The notes under the pieces: model-generated
Database searches by the model: none
Seen by the model: only the letters and a program-made list of their open reading frames with translations
Told to the model about the DNA's origin: nothing
NCBI GenBank assembly: GCA_949511625.1
Contig: CATFEX010000002.1
Coordinates: 1-56,859 of the forward strand
DNA: 56,859 nt
Direction: 5' to 3'
DNA from: UBA11891 sp003533785
GTDB taxonomy: Bacteria; Bacteroidota; Bacteroidia; Flavobacteriales; Flavobacteriaceae
Made by a program: the position numbers and the translations under genes
In this document: one piece after another, positions 16,050-24,577 of the stretch
Layout of the letters: the number at the start of each line of letters is the position of its first letter
How positions within the stretch are numbered: the stretch's first letter is position 1

Positions 16050-16841
16050 ATGGAATCACAATTGACTATCGCTTTGATGCAATCAGACTGTATCTGGGAG
16101 AATTCACTGGAAAACCAAATACGGCTTCAAACTCTTTTGGGAACTGTTCCTGCGCAATCGGATGTAGTTTTACTACCCGAGATGTTTAATACGGGTTTTA
16201 GTATGAACCCCCAAAAGGTGGCAGAGCCGATGGGGGGTTCTACAGTCCGATGGATGCGAGACTGGGCGTTTCAAAATAAAAAGGTATTGGCTGGGAGTTT
16301 GGCCATCGAAGAGGACGGCTTGTTTTATAATCGATTTCTTTGGATAGATCCAGAGGGGAATTGCCACACGTATGACAAAAGACATGGATTTTCTTTAGCG
16401 GGAGAAGACAAGGCATACACAGCAGGTACTGCTTTTGCTGTTTTTGAATATCGCGGTTGGCGGATATGTCCACGTATCTGTTATGACCTTCGTTTTCCAT
16501 TGTGGGCTAGGAATACGAAAGCCTATGACCTTTTGTTATTTGTTGCCAATTGGCCACGGCCTCGCATTCACGCGTGGGACACGTTGTTGCAAGCACGTGC
16601 TATTGAAAATATGAGTTATTGCATTGGTGTGAATCGTGTGGGTGTTGATCCCAATGGGAACGATTATCCAGGGCATTCAGCAGCCTATGACGCCCTTGGC
16701 ACCCAATTGACCGAAGAGTTAAATGGAAAAGAGGGAATTGCTGTTGTCACCCTTAATCGAGAGCCCCTTCACTCCCTTCGGGAACAGCTGGATTTTTTAG
16801 CCGATCGCGACGAATTTGTATGGGATCAAAAACTTGGTTAA
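16050..16841 (+). CDS. Nitrilase-family amidase (omega-amidase YafV-like)
   Basis: A cytoplasmic carbon-nitrogen hydrolase, likely acting on alpha-ketoglutaramate or alpha-ketosuccinamate in metabolite repair. The catalytic triad is intact: E44 in L-L-P-E-M-F, K110 in Y-D-K-R-H, and C144 in R-I-C-Y-D-L-R-F-P. F-N-T-G-F, R-H-G-F and the C-Y-D-L-R-F-P signature match the YafV/Nit2 branch. The frame stays open upstream to 15930, but the ATG at 16050 gives the family's N-terminus (264 residues). Its last 89 bases overlap the convergent lipoprotein gene. Confidence 0.88.
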   Translation: MESQLTIALMQSDCIWENSLENQIRLQTLLGTVPAQSDVVLLPEMFNTGFSMNPQKVAEPMGGSTVRWMRDWAFQNKKVLAGSLAIEEDGLFYNRFLWIDPEGNCHTYDKRHGFSLAGEDKAYTAGTAFAVFEYRGWRICPRICYDLRFPLWARNTKAYDLLLFVANWPRPRIHAWDTLLQARAIENMSYCIGVNRVGVDPNGNDYPGHSAAYDALGTQLTEELNGKEGIAVVTLNREPLHSLREQLDFLADRDEFVWDQKLG

Positions 16842-18423
16842 CGTCCCAATTGGCCCGAAGATCAATTTCTTGGGTGAGATAGAAAACTTCTTCCGGTTGA
16901 ATTTTATCCAAGTAGTTCCCTGTGTCCCATTGGTTATTATCATTGCTATCGATAATGACTCGTATCATATACTGTCCTGGTTCGAGGTAGTCAAAACTAT
17001 ATCGATTGTTCTCCAATGGGTCGGTGACTCTACGAATGACATTGTCTTCTGAATCGAGTAAATCGATCACTAAAGGAACCGCATCAAAGTTCTTAAATTG
17101 AACATTTAGGTTTCCATAATCTTCATATTTATTTGTATTTAATTCAAAAGAAAGGCTGTCGTTTGTGGCACCAAAAAAATCAAAAAACGCATTGGGGAGT
17201 ATTTCAAACTGATAGCGATCGTTGGGTTCTAATGGAATGGTGATCCGAATTTGGTCTTTGTTTGGATGCAAGATTAGTTTGGGTTTGAGATAGAGGGAAT
17301 CCTGGTTGCGCACCCGAACCCTGGTATCATCCACTTTCACAATGGGTAAATTGGAAGAAATTAGTACAGAGTCTTTGAGGAGCAACGTCTTAGACCCCGA
17401 TCTTCTTAAAACAAGCGAATCTGGAATGGGTTGTGAATATTTAACCGTATGCATTCTTAGGCTGTCTTTGAAGGGATATTGAAACTGAATGGAGTCTTTA
17501 GGACCATTGACAAACCAATAATTCAAGCTGTCTGTTTCACGATTCCTAGTGATGAGGCTTTCAAATCCGTCGGGGACCTCGGATATCATTTCCATGGGCT
17601 GTTTATCATAATGCCCAAAATAGGGGAGCGTTATATGATGATCATTGATAAAAAAGGGCTTATCCCAAGAGAAATTTACCCGCTCATTAAAAATTCGTAA
17701 ATCAACAATACTGTCACCGGGCAATTCGATTCTCTTTCCGACAAAACCAATCTTATCAATGTTTTGGTCAAAGTAATAATTCGATGCATTGTCCAAGAGT
17801 GCGATCAATTCGTAAGTACCTGCCTTTAGGTTCTGAAATTGATATAGGGTAGAGTCTAGTGTGTTGGCAACATACAGCGGTTTTTGGGTATATATAGTAG
17901 AATCATTGAATGTGCTATCAACAGGGTATAATTGTAAGGAAACATAGGGTGGGGTATCGGCCAAAAAAGCATCGGTCACTCTCCCTCGAAACCCTAAGGA
18001 GTCAATGATAGCCCCTGTAGAAAGGGTGTAGCTAAAATAGGATAAGATATTTCCCTCATTGTAATCTTGAATGCTTTCCCCAAAATTAAAAGTGTACGTG
18101 GTTTCCTCTTGAAGACTGTCTTTGAATACCAAGCTTACTTTTTTAGATACACCCGTTTGGGGATAAGTGCTGTAGGAGCTTGATTCCATCGGAGGTGAGA
18201 TAATCAACTGTTTAGTAATGTCTTTTAAGGTAACGTACTCATCAAAAATCAATTCAAATTTTTCTTTATCAAAAAAAACTGTGTTTTGTTTTGGTGAGGC
18301 ATTGACAAGAACAGGAGGAATCGTATCAAAAGGGCCTCCTGTAGGAGCGCCCCTTTTGGCACACTGCGAGAGAAACAAGAGCGCCACCAAACCGAAAGCA
18401 AGGCGAAAAGAAATGAGTTTCAT
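16753..18423 (-). CDS. Ig-like domain lipoprotein
   Basis: A 556-residue lipoprotein: the signal peptide ends in a lipobox (F-L-S-Q-C, cysteine near residue 21) followed by A-K-R-G-A-P-T-G-G-P. Next comes a Big_5/SbsA-like Ig domain (D-T-I-P-P-V-L-V-N-A-S-P, then the I-F-D-E-Y-V strand), and the rest looks all-beta. A C-terminal segment with D-S-N-D-N-N-Q-W-D-T-G resembles calcium-binding loops of SdrD/prealbumin-like folds. It is a familiar Bacteroidota cell-surface architecture of unknown role. It follows comF by 27 bases, and its 3' end overlaps the nitrilase gene antisense by 89 bases. Confidence 0.8.
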   Translation of the reverse strand: MKLISFRLAFGLVALLFLSQCAKRGAPTGGPFDTIPPVLVNASPKQNTVFFDKEKFELIFDEYVTLKDITKQLIISPPMESSSYSTYPQTGVSKKVSLVFKDSLQEETTYTFNFGESIQDYNEGNILSYFSYTLSTGAIIDSLGFRGRVTDAFLADTPPYVSLQLYPVDSTFNDSTIYTQKPLYVANTLDSTLYQFQNLKAGTYELIALLDNASNYYFDQNIDKIGFVGKRIELPGDSIVDLRIFNERVNFSWDKPFFINDHHITLPYFGHYDKQPMEMISEVPDGFESLITRNRETDSLNYWFVNGPKDSIQFQYPFKDSLRMHTVKYSQPIPDSLVLRRSGSKTLLLKDSVLISSNLPIVKVDDTRVRVRNQDSLYLKPKLILHPNKDQIRITIPLEPNDRYQFEILPNAFFDFFGATNDSLSFELNTNKYEDYGNLNVQFKNFDAVPLVIDLLDSEDNVIRRVTDPLENNRYSFDYLEPGQYMIRVIIDSNDNNQWDTGNYLDKIQPEEVFYLTQEIDLRANWDVNQVFDPIQIRRDRLKNPAVPEGSEGALD

Positions 18424-18450
18424 TGGAAACAAAATAACAACATATTCCCT

Positions 18451-19149
18451 TTACATCCTACAACCTAGGGTCACGATACTCAATTTCGATCCAGGGGTTT
18501 CCAAAAGAGTATGGCCACAACTTTGTAATGTTGCACCTGTGGTTATGATATCGTCAACCAATAACCAATGAGGCATATAAGGAACAGACGAACTATTCAT
18601 TTCAAAGGCTTGATCCATTTCATGGAATCGATCTTTGGTTGTGTTTAAAGAAAGTTGTCTTGTGTTTTTAATGCGCCGAATTACGGAAGGTGTATAGGGC
18701 ATGGAAAGTGTTGCAGCCAACGCCCGACAGAACAAATGAACTTGATTGTATCCACGCTGCCTTTGTCGCTTTGGGTGCAAGGGTAAAGAAACTAAGGCAG
18801 TACATTGCTCATAGGGTGTTTGCAGCAGTTTTTGTCCAGCAAGGATTCCAAGCCAATAGCCAATTTGCTGCTGTTTTTTAAACTTCAATTCATAAACCAA
18901 ACGTTGGAGCAAACTGTCGGCTTCAAAGTAAAATATAGAACAGGCTTCTTCTAGGGGCATCCATTGACTTAATTTTTCATAAATAGGATTATTGTGAACG
19001 TGTTCAAAGTGGGTGAATGGGAGTGTAGTTTGACAATGAAGGCAAGCAGGGGTTTCGTATGGGAGCAATTCGCTGCTGCAACCTGGGCAAAACCTTGGAA
19101 AAAAAAAGGAAAGCAAAGAGCCCCACCAGTGCGTTAAGCTGTTTTTCAT
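18451..19149 (-). CDS. comF: ComF-family phosphoribosyltransferase
   Basis: A 232-residue cytoplasmic protein related to the DNA-uptake protein ComFC. The N-terminal zinc finger is C-P-G-C then C-L-H-C (residues 21-41). The C-terminal half is a type I phosphoribosyltransferase domain with the PRPP loop L-L-V-D-D-I-I-T-T-G-A-T near residue 200 and the upstream R-G-Y-N-Q. It probably takes part in natural transformation, though no other competence gene is in the window. It is divergent from glyS with 54 bases between starts and is followed by the lipoprotein gene. Confidence 0.9.
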   Translation of the reverse strand: MKNSLTHWWGSLLSFFFPRFCPGCSSELLPYETPACLHCQTTLPFTHFEHVHNNPIYEKLSQWMPLEEACSIFYFEADSLLQRLVYELKFKKQQQIGYWLGILAGQKLLQTPYEQCTALVSLPLHPKRQRQRGYNQVHLFCRALAATLSMPYTPSVIRRIKNTRQLSLNTTKDRFHEMDQAFEMNSSSVPYMPHWLLVDDIITTGATLQSCGHTLLETPGSKLSIVTLGCRM

Positions 19150-19165
19150 GGAAAAATCTTTGAGG

Positions 19166-19199
19166 TTTGTTCAAGATAGATAAAAAGCCCCTATTTTTG
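19166..19199 (+). promoter_or_regulatory. Promoter of glyS
   Basis: TTTG (19166-19169), 22 bases, then TATTTTTG (19192-19199) fit the Bacteroidetes -33/-7 pattern. The glyS ATG starts only five bases after the -7 element, which puts transcription start at or next to the start codon and suggests a leaderless message. Confidence 0.65.
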
Positions 19200-19203
19200 C
19201 CGC

Positions 19204-20745
19204 ATGGCAACACAAAACGATTCTTTTAAAAAAGTGATCTCCCATGCCAAAGAGTATGGTTTTGTCTTTCCTTCCAGCGAGATATATGACGGTCTCAGTG
19301 CCGTATATGATTACGGACAAAATGGGGCAGCACTTAAAAATAATATCAAAAAGTATTGGTGGCAAGCAATGGTGCAATTGCACGATAACATTGTAGGAAT
19401 TGATGCCGCTATTTTTATGCATCCAACCACCTGGAAAGCATCGGGTCATGTGGATGCCTTCAACGACCCTTTGATCGATAATAAAGATTCTAAAAAGCGC
19501 TATCGTGCCGATGTGCTTGTAGAAGATTATTGTGGAAAACTGGAAGTGAAAATAGAAAAGGAAATAACGAAAGCCGCCAAGCGCTTTGGAGAGGCTTTCG
19601 ATAAAGAACAGTTTATAGCTACCCATCCTAGAGTTACGGCCTATCAAGAAAAGATTGATGCTATTCTCAAACGGCTGGGAAAATCCCTTGAAAAGGAAGA
19701 CTTGAATGATGTCAAAGCCCTGATTGAAGAATTAGAAATTGCCTGTCCAGAATCAGGTTCCAGAAATTGGACCGATGTCAAGCAATTCAATTTAATGTTT
19801 GGAACTCAGTTGGGGGCATCCGCAGAATCTGCGATGGACTTATATCTGCGACCAGAAACAGCCCAAGGAATTTTTGTCAATTTTTTGAACGTTCAAAAAA
19901 CGGGTCGGATGAAAATTCCATTTGGAATTGCTCAGATAGGGAAGGCCTTCCGAAATGAAATTGTAGCCCGTCAATTTATTTTTAGAATGCGGGAGTTTGA
20001 ACAAATGGAAATGCAGTTTTTTGTTCCTCCAGGCACCCAAAAAGAATGGTATCAAAAATGGAAAGAGACCCGTTTGAATTGGCACAAATCCTTAGGGATG
20101 GGTGAGGAAAATTATCGTTTTCACGATCACGAAAAGCTAGCTCATTATGCCGATGCTGCCGCCGATATTGAATTCAAATTCCCTTTTGGATTCAAAGAGC
20201 TTGAGGGGATTCATTCCCGCACCGATTTTGACTTGGGGAGCCACGAAAAATTCTCCGGAAAAAAGCTTCAATACTTTGATCCAGAGCGCAATGAGAATTA
20301 TGTCCCCTATGTGGTAGAAACCTCTATTGGTTTGGATCGTATGTTTTTAGCGGTATTTTCTCATTCCCTTAAAGAAGAAGTTTTAGACGACGGAAGCCAA
20401 CGAACAGTGCTGAAATTACCTGCAATATTGGCACCTACCCAAATTGCGATTCTCCCCTTAGTGAAAAAAGACGGCTTGCCAGAACGGGCTCGTCGAATTC
20501 AAAACGACTTGAAGTGGAACTATACGGTGAACTACGATGAAAAAGACGCCATAGGGCGTCGTTATCGTCGACAAGATGCTTTGGGAACACCGTATTGCAT
20601 TACTGTGGATCATCAATCTATAGAAGATAGCACCGTTACTCTTCGCGACAGAGATTCAATGCAACAGGATCGTATTGCTATTGCCAATCTACCCGATCTA
20701 CTGGATAAGAAACTCAATATGAAGCACTGGTTGCAGAAGATTTAA
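19204..20745 (+). CDS. glyS: Glycyl-tRNA synthetase (single-chain, eukaryote/archaeal type)
   Basis: A class II synthetase charging tRNA-Gly. At 513 residues it is the homodimeric alpha2 form, not the two-gene alpha/beta form. The opening Y-G-F-V-F-P-S-S-E-I-Y, the class II motif F-R-N-E-I near residue 247, the segment L-R-P-E-T-A-Q-G-I-F near residue 215, and the C-terminal anticodon domain (A-P-T-Q-I-A-I-L-P-L) are all present. It ends with a four-base overlap (TTAA) with the convergent outer-membrane gene, and a 19-base palindrome spans the two stops. Confidence 0.96.
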   Translation: MATQNDSFKKVISHAKEYGFVFPSSEIYDGLSAVYDYGQNGAALKNNIKKYWWQAMVQLHDNIVGIDAAIFMHPTTWKASGHVDAFNDPLIDNKDSKKRYRADVLVEDYCGKLEVKIEKEITKAAKRFGEAFDKEQFIATHPRVTAYQEKIDAILKRLGKSLEKEDLNDVKALIEELEIACPESGSRNWTDVKQFNLMFGTQLGASAESAMDLYLRPETAQGIFVNFLNVQKTGRMKIPFGIAQIGKAFRNEIVARQFIFRMREFEQMEMQFFVPPGTQKEWYQKWKETRLNWHKSLGMGEENYRFHDHEKLAHYADAAADIEFKFPFGFKELEGIHSRTDFDLGSHEKFSGKKLQYFDPERNENYVPYVVETSIGLDRMFLAVFSHSLKEEVLDDGSQRTVLKLPAILAPTQIAILPLVKKDGLPERARRIQNDLKWNYTVNYDEKDAIGRRYRRQDALGTPYCITVDHQSIEDSTVTLRDRDSMQQDRIAIANLPDLLDKKLNMKHWLQKI

Positions 20746-20753
20746 AATCTTCT
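20735..20753. repeat. Perfect 19-base palindrome across the glyS/OMP stop codons
   Basis: AGAAGATTT-A-AAATCTTCT is self-complementary and contains both stop codons of the convergent pair. It is partly explained by the shared TTAA. It could fold as a hairpin in either message but has no T-run after it. Confidence 0.4.
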
Positions 20754-21356
20754 ACCAATGGAAAAGTTTATTCTTGGATAAGCCGAGTCTTGATGGTAGG
20801 CATTACCATTTGATTCGAACACAAAATAGCGGCCAATACCAGCGTGGATTTCAAAGGTATATCGCTTTTCATTCACCCATTTACGTCCAATAACGGCTCC
20901 TCCGGCCATTCCAAAAAAGTCTTTTTCACTGTTATAGGAAATATTGGTAGATAAATGATCCGTATTATATACTTCATAATGATAATATTCTCCTGAAGTA
21001 AGGCTGAGGAATGGCTGAACGAAAAAGCCTGAATTGTGTGTATTTTTTCTACCATAATACAATCGATAATAAGGAGAGATTTCAAATTGTTCATACCGAT
21101 ATCCTTCAGAAAACGCATTGTCAAAATTGAGAAATCCTGTCACTCCCCAGCTCGATAAATTATCAATGAGATGTTCATAGGATACATCGATCCCAGGAAG
21201 GACAATTAGATGAAAGACATCTAAACGAACTTCATGATTAGTGCTTGTCTTTTCTTCAGTTTCTTTTTCTTGTGCGTTACTTAATAAACAAAAGAAAAAG
21301 GGAAGAAATAACAACGAAAAATTTCTTAGGGTGATTTGGTTGACAAAAGTGTTCAT
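20742..21356 (-). CDS. Outer-membrane beta-barrel protein (DUF3575-like)
   Basis: A 204-residue exported protein with a signal peptide ending near S-N-A-Q (residues 26-29). The mature part alternates hydrophobic and polar residues and ends in aromatic strands (R-I-N-F-S-I-G-R-R-F), as expected for an outer-membrane barrel. The opening strand L-P-G-I-D-V-S-Y-E-H-L-I resembles DUF3575 proteins. It is divergent from xth and convergent with glyS. Function unknown. Confidence 0.7.
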   Translation of the reverse strand: MNTFVNQITLRNFSLLFLPFFFCLLSNAQEKETEEKTSTNHEVRLDVFHLIVLPGIDVSYEHLIDNLSSWGVTGFLNFDNAFSEGYRYEQFEISPYYRLYYGRKNTHNSGFFVQPFLSLTSGEYYHYEVYNTDHLSTNISYNSEKDFFGMAGGAVIGRKWVNEKRYTFEIHAGIGRYFVFESNGNAYHQDSAYPRINFSIGRRF

Positions 21357-21407
21357 AGTTTGTAGGTTAAAAGATTAGGTGCTTTATAAAGATACCGAAC
21401 AAATTGG

Positions 21408-21415
21408 TATTTTAG
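21408..21415 (+). promoter_or_regulatory. Possible -7 variant (TATTTTAG) before xth
   Basis: One base off TAnnTTTG, ending five bases before the ATG at 21421, the same geometry as glyS. It supports the start at 21421 over an in-frame start at 21379. No TTG is seen at -33. Confidence 0.35.
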
Positions 21416-21420
21416 ATTTT

Positions 21421-22182
21421 ATGAAAATCCTCTCCTATAATGTCAATGGGATTCGTGCGGCACTAAAAAAAGATTTCATGAGTTGGCTAGAAGCTTCTGC
21501 CCCTGATGTTCTGTGTTTGCAGGAAACAAAAGCAATGAAAGAACAAGTAGATACTGCTTTATTCGAAGCAGCCGGGTATCATCATTATTGGTTCTCGGCA
21601 GAAAAAAAGGGATATAGTGGGGTGGCCATACTCACGAGAAAAATTCCTAAGCATATAGAATACGGAACAGGTATTGCTCATATGGACTTTGAAGGAAGAG
21701 TGATACGAGTAGACTTTGAGGAATGTTCTGTCATAAGCCTCTACTTGCCTTCGGGGACCAATTCAGCTCGGTTGGACCATAAGTTTCAGTTTATGGACGA
21801 CTTCCAAATGTATATTGATACACTTAAAAAAACATACCCCAATTTGGTGATCTGTGGCGATTACAATATCTGTCATGAGCCGATTGATATACACGACCCT
21901 GTTCGAAACAAAACAGTATCTGGATTTTTGCCAGAAGAACGCGCATGGCTAGACCGTTTTATAAAAGGGGGATTTATCGATTCCTTTCGTTATCTCAACC
22001 CAGCCCCTCATCACTACAGTTGGTGGAGTTATCGAGCCAACGCCCGAGCCAATAACAAAGGGTGGCGTATAGATTATGCCTTGGTGAGTTCTCCTCTTCA
22101 AAATTATATTTCAAGATCCTACATCCTTCCAGAGGCCTACCATTCCGATCATTGTCCGGTTGGTGTCGAATTAAATTTTTGA
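21421..22182 (+). CDS. xth: Exodeoxyribonuclease III / AP endonuclease
   Basis: A Mg-dependent DNA-repair nuclease cutting at abasic sites and removing 3' blocks. The EEP-fold signature is intact: M-K-I-L-S-Y-N-V-N-G-I-R-A at the start, L-Q-E-T-K-A near residue 36, G-D-Y-N-I-C-H near residue 145, and the catalytic S-D-H-C-P-V at the C-terminus. The ATG at 21421 gives the exact family N-terminus (253 residues). It is followed by the OmpA-like lipoprotein gene after only three bases. Confidence 0.95.
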   Translation: MKILSYNVNGIRAALKKDFMSWLEASAPDVLCLQETKAMKEQVDTALFEAAGYHHYWFSAEKKGYSGVAILTRKIPKHIEYGTGIAHMDFEGRVIRVDFEECSVISLYLPSGTNSARLDHKFQFMDDFQMYIDTLKKTYPNLVICGDYNICHEPIDIHDPVRNKTVSGFLPEERAWLDRFIKGGFIDSFRYLNPAPHHYSWWSYRANARANNKGWRIDYALVSSPLQNYISRSYILPEAYHSDHCPVGVELNF

Positions 22183-22185
22183 TCC

Positions 22186-23085
22186 ATGAAAACATTTCAC
22201 ATTTTAGTATTCCTCATCACCAGCTTATTTTTGACTGCTTGCGTTTCTAATAAGGTATTTACCGACCTCGAAAGTCGGTATGCCGAATTGAAAGCTTCCC
22301 ATACCCTATTGAAAAAAAAATACGATTCCCTTCAAGTAGCTCATATGGATTTGGAGAAAGCATTAGAATCAAAAACGCAAATTCTTGGAAAAACATTAGA
22401 TAGTTTGGTACAACAACGCAACGATTTTTCGAATCTTCAAAAGGCCTACGATGCCTTACAGGAGAATTCAGAGGCAGCACTTCAAGAGAGTATCAATAAA
22501 AACAATGCGTTATTGGCTGAAATATCCCAAAAGGAACAATTGCTTACAGAACGGGAAGCACGTCTCAACGAACTCGAAGGACTAATTGCCGATAAAGAAC
22601 AAGCAATGAACGAGCTAAAGCAACGCTTGTCAGATGCTCTATTAAATTTTGAGGGTAAAGGCCTTACCGTGGAGCAACGCAATGGAAAGGTTTATGTTTC
22701 TATGGAAAACAAACTTTTATTTCGTTCGGGTAGCTGGGAAGTAGGTGAAGAAGGGCGTGAAGCTATCGCACAACTGGGAAATGTTTTGGCAGACAACCCC
22801 GACATTGGAGTGTTGATTGAGGGACATACCGATGACGTCCCTTACTCAGGAAAAGGTTCCCTAAAAGGAAACTGGGACCTATCTGCAAAGCGAGCCACAG
22901 CGATCGTCAAATTACTGGAACAAAATCCAGAAATACTGTCACAAAATTTGACAGCTGCCGGACGAGGTGAATTTATTCCTATTGCTCCTAATAGTACAAT
23001 GGAAGGAAGAGCAGCCAACCGTCGAATTGAAGTTATTCTTAGCCCCAACTTAGATGCCATTACTGACTTGCTTAACAATGATTAA
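22186..23085 (+). CDS. OmpA-family peptidoglycan-binding lipoprotein
   Basis: A 299-residue outer-membrane lipoprotein. The lipobox L-T-A-C (cysteine near residue 19) is followed by a long coiled coil (about residues 28-150, rich in Leu, Glu, Lys, Gln). An OmpA/MotB C-terminal domain follows (I-E-G-H-T-D-D near residue 210 and A-N-R-R-I-E near residue 278) and should grip the peptidoglycan. It sits between xth and an aldo/keto reductase gene that starts right after its stop, so all three are probably co-transcribed. Confidence 0.9.
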   Translation: MKTFHILVFLITSLFLTACVSNKVFTDLESRYAELKASHTLLKKKYDSLQVAHMDLEKALESKTQILGKTLDSLVQQRNDFSNLQKAYDALQENSEAALQESINKNNALLAEISQKEQLLTEREARLNELEGLIADKEQAMNELKQRLSDALLNFEGKGLTVEQRNGKVYVSMENKLLFRSGSWEVGEEGREAIAQLGNVLADNPDIGVLIEGHTDDVPYSGKGSLKGNWDLSAKRATAIVKLLEQNPEILSQNLTAAGRGEFIPIAPNSTMEGRAANRRIEVILSPNLDAITDLLNND

Positions 23086-24123
23086 ATGGAATATCGAAAA
23101 TTACCTCACACAGACATAGCAGTCAGTAAAATCTGTTTGGGTACAATGACTTTCGGCAATCAAAATACCGAAGCTGAAGGCCACCAACAAATGGATTATG
23201 CGCTAGAAAACGGGGTTAATTTTTTTGACACCGCAGAGCTTTATCCCGTACCTGCTTCGGCACCAACTCAAGGGGAAACAGAACGAATTCTTGGGACTTG
23301 GTTCAAAAAAACAGGCCACAGGGACAAAATTATCTTAGCATCTAAAGTGGCGGGTCCAGGAGATTACACCAAACATATTAGAAAAAACCTCAGTTTTAGT
23401 AAAGAACATATAGATGAGGCGGTACACTTAAGTCTTAAGCGGTTGCAAACCGATTATATCGATCTGTATCAATTGCATTGGCCAGAAAGAGACAACAATC
23501 GTTTTGGGCAACGCGGTTTTGAACACAATCCGGAGAATCTCTGGGTAGAAAACTTTGAAGAGGTCCTGGATGCCCTACAAGCCCACATCAAAGCCGGAAA
23601 TATACGGCATGTAGGTTTGTCCAACGAAACTCCTTGGGGTATGATGCGCTTCTTACAAGCGGCCGATGAGAACCGACCTCGAATGATTACTGTTCAAAAT
23701 CCGTATTCGCTACTTTGTCGTCCTTTTGAAGTTGGAAATGCCGAGATTTGTCATTATGAAAAGGTGGGTCTTCTGGCCTATTCTCCTCTGGCTTTTGGCG
23801 TACTTTCGGGGAAGTACATTAGAGATACAGCTGCTGAGAATGCCCGATTAAAACTATTTCCTCGATTCAACCGTTACAGCAGTAAACAAAGCACGGAAGC
23901 TACTCGTCAGTATATGGCTTTGGCAGACGCACACGGACTGTCGCTCACTGAAATGGCGCTAGCTTTTGTGAACGACCGGCCTTTTGTCAGCTCCAATATT
24001 ATCGGTGCTACCAATATAGAACAGCTTAAAGAAAATATAAATTCTGCTGGAGTCACTCTTTCAACTTCTGTTTTAAAAGAGATTGATGTGATTCACAATA
24101 CCATCCCCGATCCCGCTGTGTAG
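23086..24123 (+). CDS. Aldo/keto reductase (Tas-like)
   Basis: A 345-residue NADPH-dependent oxidoreductase with a TIM barrel. The catalytic aspartate and tyrosine are in F-F-D-T-A-E-L-Y (about residues 45-52), the lysine in A-S-K-V-A, and the histidine in Y-Q-L-H-W-P. The insertion with A-P-T-Q-G-E-T-E and the long loop after H-W-P-E-R are typical of the Tas/YghZ branch. Substrate unknown. Its start abuts the stop of the OmpA-like gene. Confidence 0.9.
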   Translation: MEYRKLPHTDIAVSKICLGTMTFGNQNTEAEGHQQMDYALENGVNFFDTAELYPVPASAPTQGETERILGTWFKKTGHRDKIILASKVAGPGDYTKHIRKNLSFSKEHIDEAVHLSLKRLQTDYIDLYQLHWPERDNNRFGQRGFEHNPENLWVENFEEVLDALQAHIKAGNIRHVGLSNETPWGMMRFLQAADENRPRMITVQNPYSLLCRPFEVGNAEICHYEKVGLLAYSPLAFGVLSGKYIRDTAAENARLKLFPRFNRYSSKQSTEATRQYMALADAHGLSLTEMALAFVNDRPFVSSNIIGATNIEQLKENINSAGVTLSTSVLKEIDVIHNTIPDPAV

Positions 24124-24249
24124 GAATTTTCTGTAAAATAATCTCACTGATTTGATATTTCAACTAAAATGACCTCTAAAGTAAGACGGTATATGTCTTT
24201 AGCTATAAGCCGGTTAATCAAGAATTACTTGCCAAAAACACCATTCCCT

Positions 24250-24477
24250 CTATTTGGTTTCTTCTTGTGAAATAGTTTTCAGAAATTGAAGCAACGAATC
24301 TATATCAGAACAGATTTCCTTAAAATTATCTGGAAGATCATTTCCTTCAATTCGTTTTAAGTACTCAAAAAAAACATAGTTTACACTCTCTTTGAGTTGG
24401 TTTGGAGGATTCAGATCCAGTAAAAGTTCTAATTCCTCCGTTTTATCCAATTTTAAGGATTTATTACCTTTTTTCAT
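24250..24477 (-). CDS. Small hypothetical protein next to an XRE regulator
   Basis: A 75-residue, mostly helical and charged protein (K-K-G-N-K at the start; repeated Leu and Glu). It has no membrane segment or known motif that I recognise. It is divergent from the XRE gene at 24578. A possible promoter, TTG (24529-24531), 21 bases, TAATTTG (24501-24507) on the minus strand, overlaps an inverted repeat. It could be a target or partner of the regulator. There is no basis for calling it a toxin. Confidence 0.5.
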   Translation of the reverse strand: MKKGNKSLKLDKTEELELLLDLNPPNQLKESVNYVFFEYLKRIEGNDLPDNFKEICSDIDSLLQFLKTISQEETK

Positions 24478-24525
24478 TTGGGATTTTCAAAACTGAACTG
24501 CAAATTACGCTTAAATTTCCTCAAA

Positions 24526-24545
24526 TGTCAACTTATAGTATGACA
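24526..24545. promoter_or_regulatory. Inverted repeat, candidate XRE operator
   Basis: TGTCA (24526-24530) and TGACA (24541-24545) flank a 10-base spacer in the divergent gap between the 75-residue gene and the XRE gene. The left arm overlaps the possible -33 TTG of the leftward gene, and the right arm lies 32 bases before the XRE start. That position would allow repression of both genes. Confidence 0.4.
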
Positions 24546-24577
24546 ATTTTATTAATAAACAACCAGAAATTCGCCAA

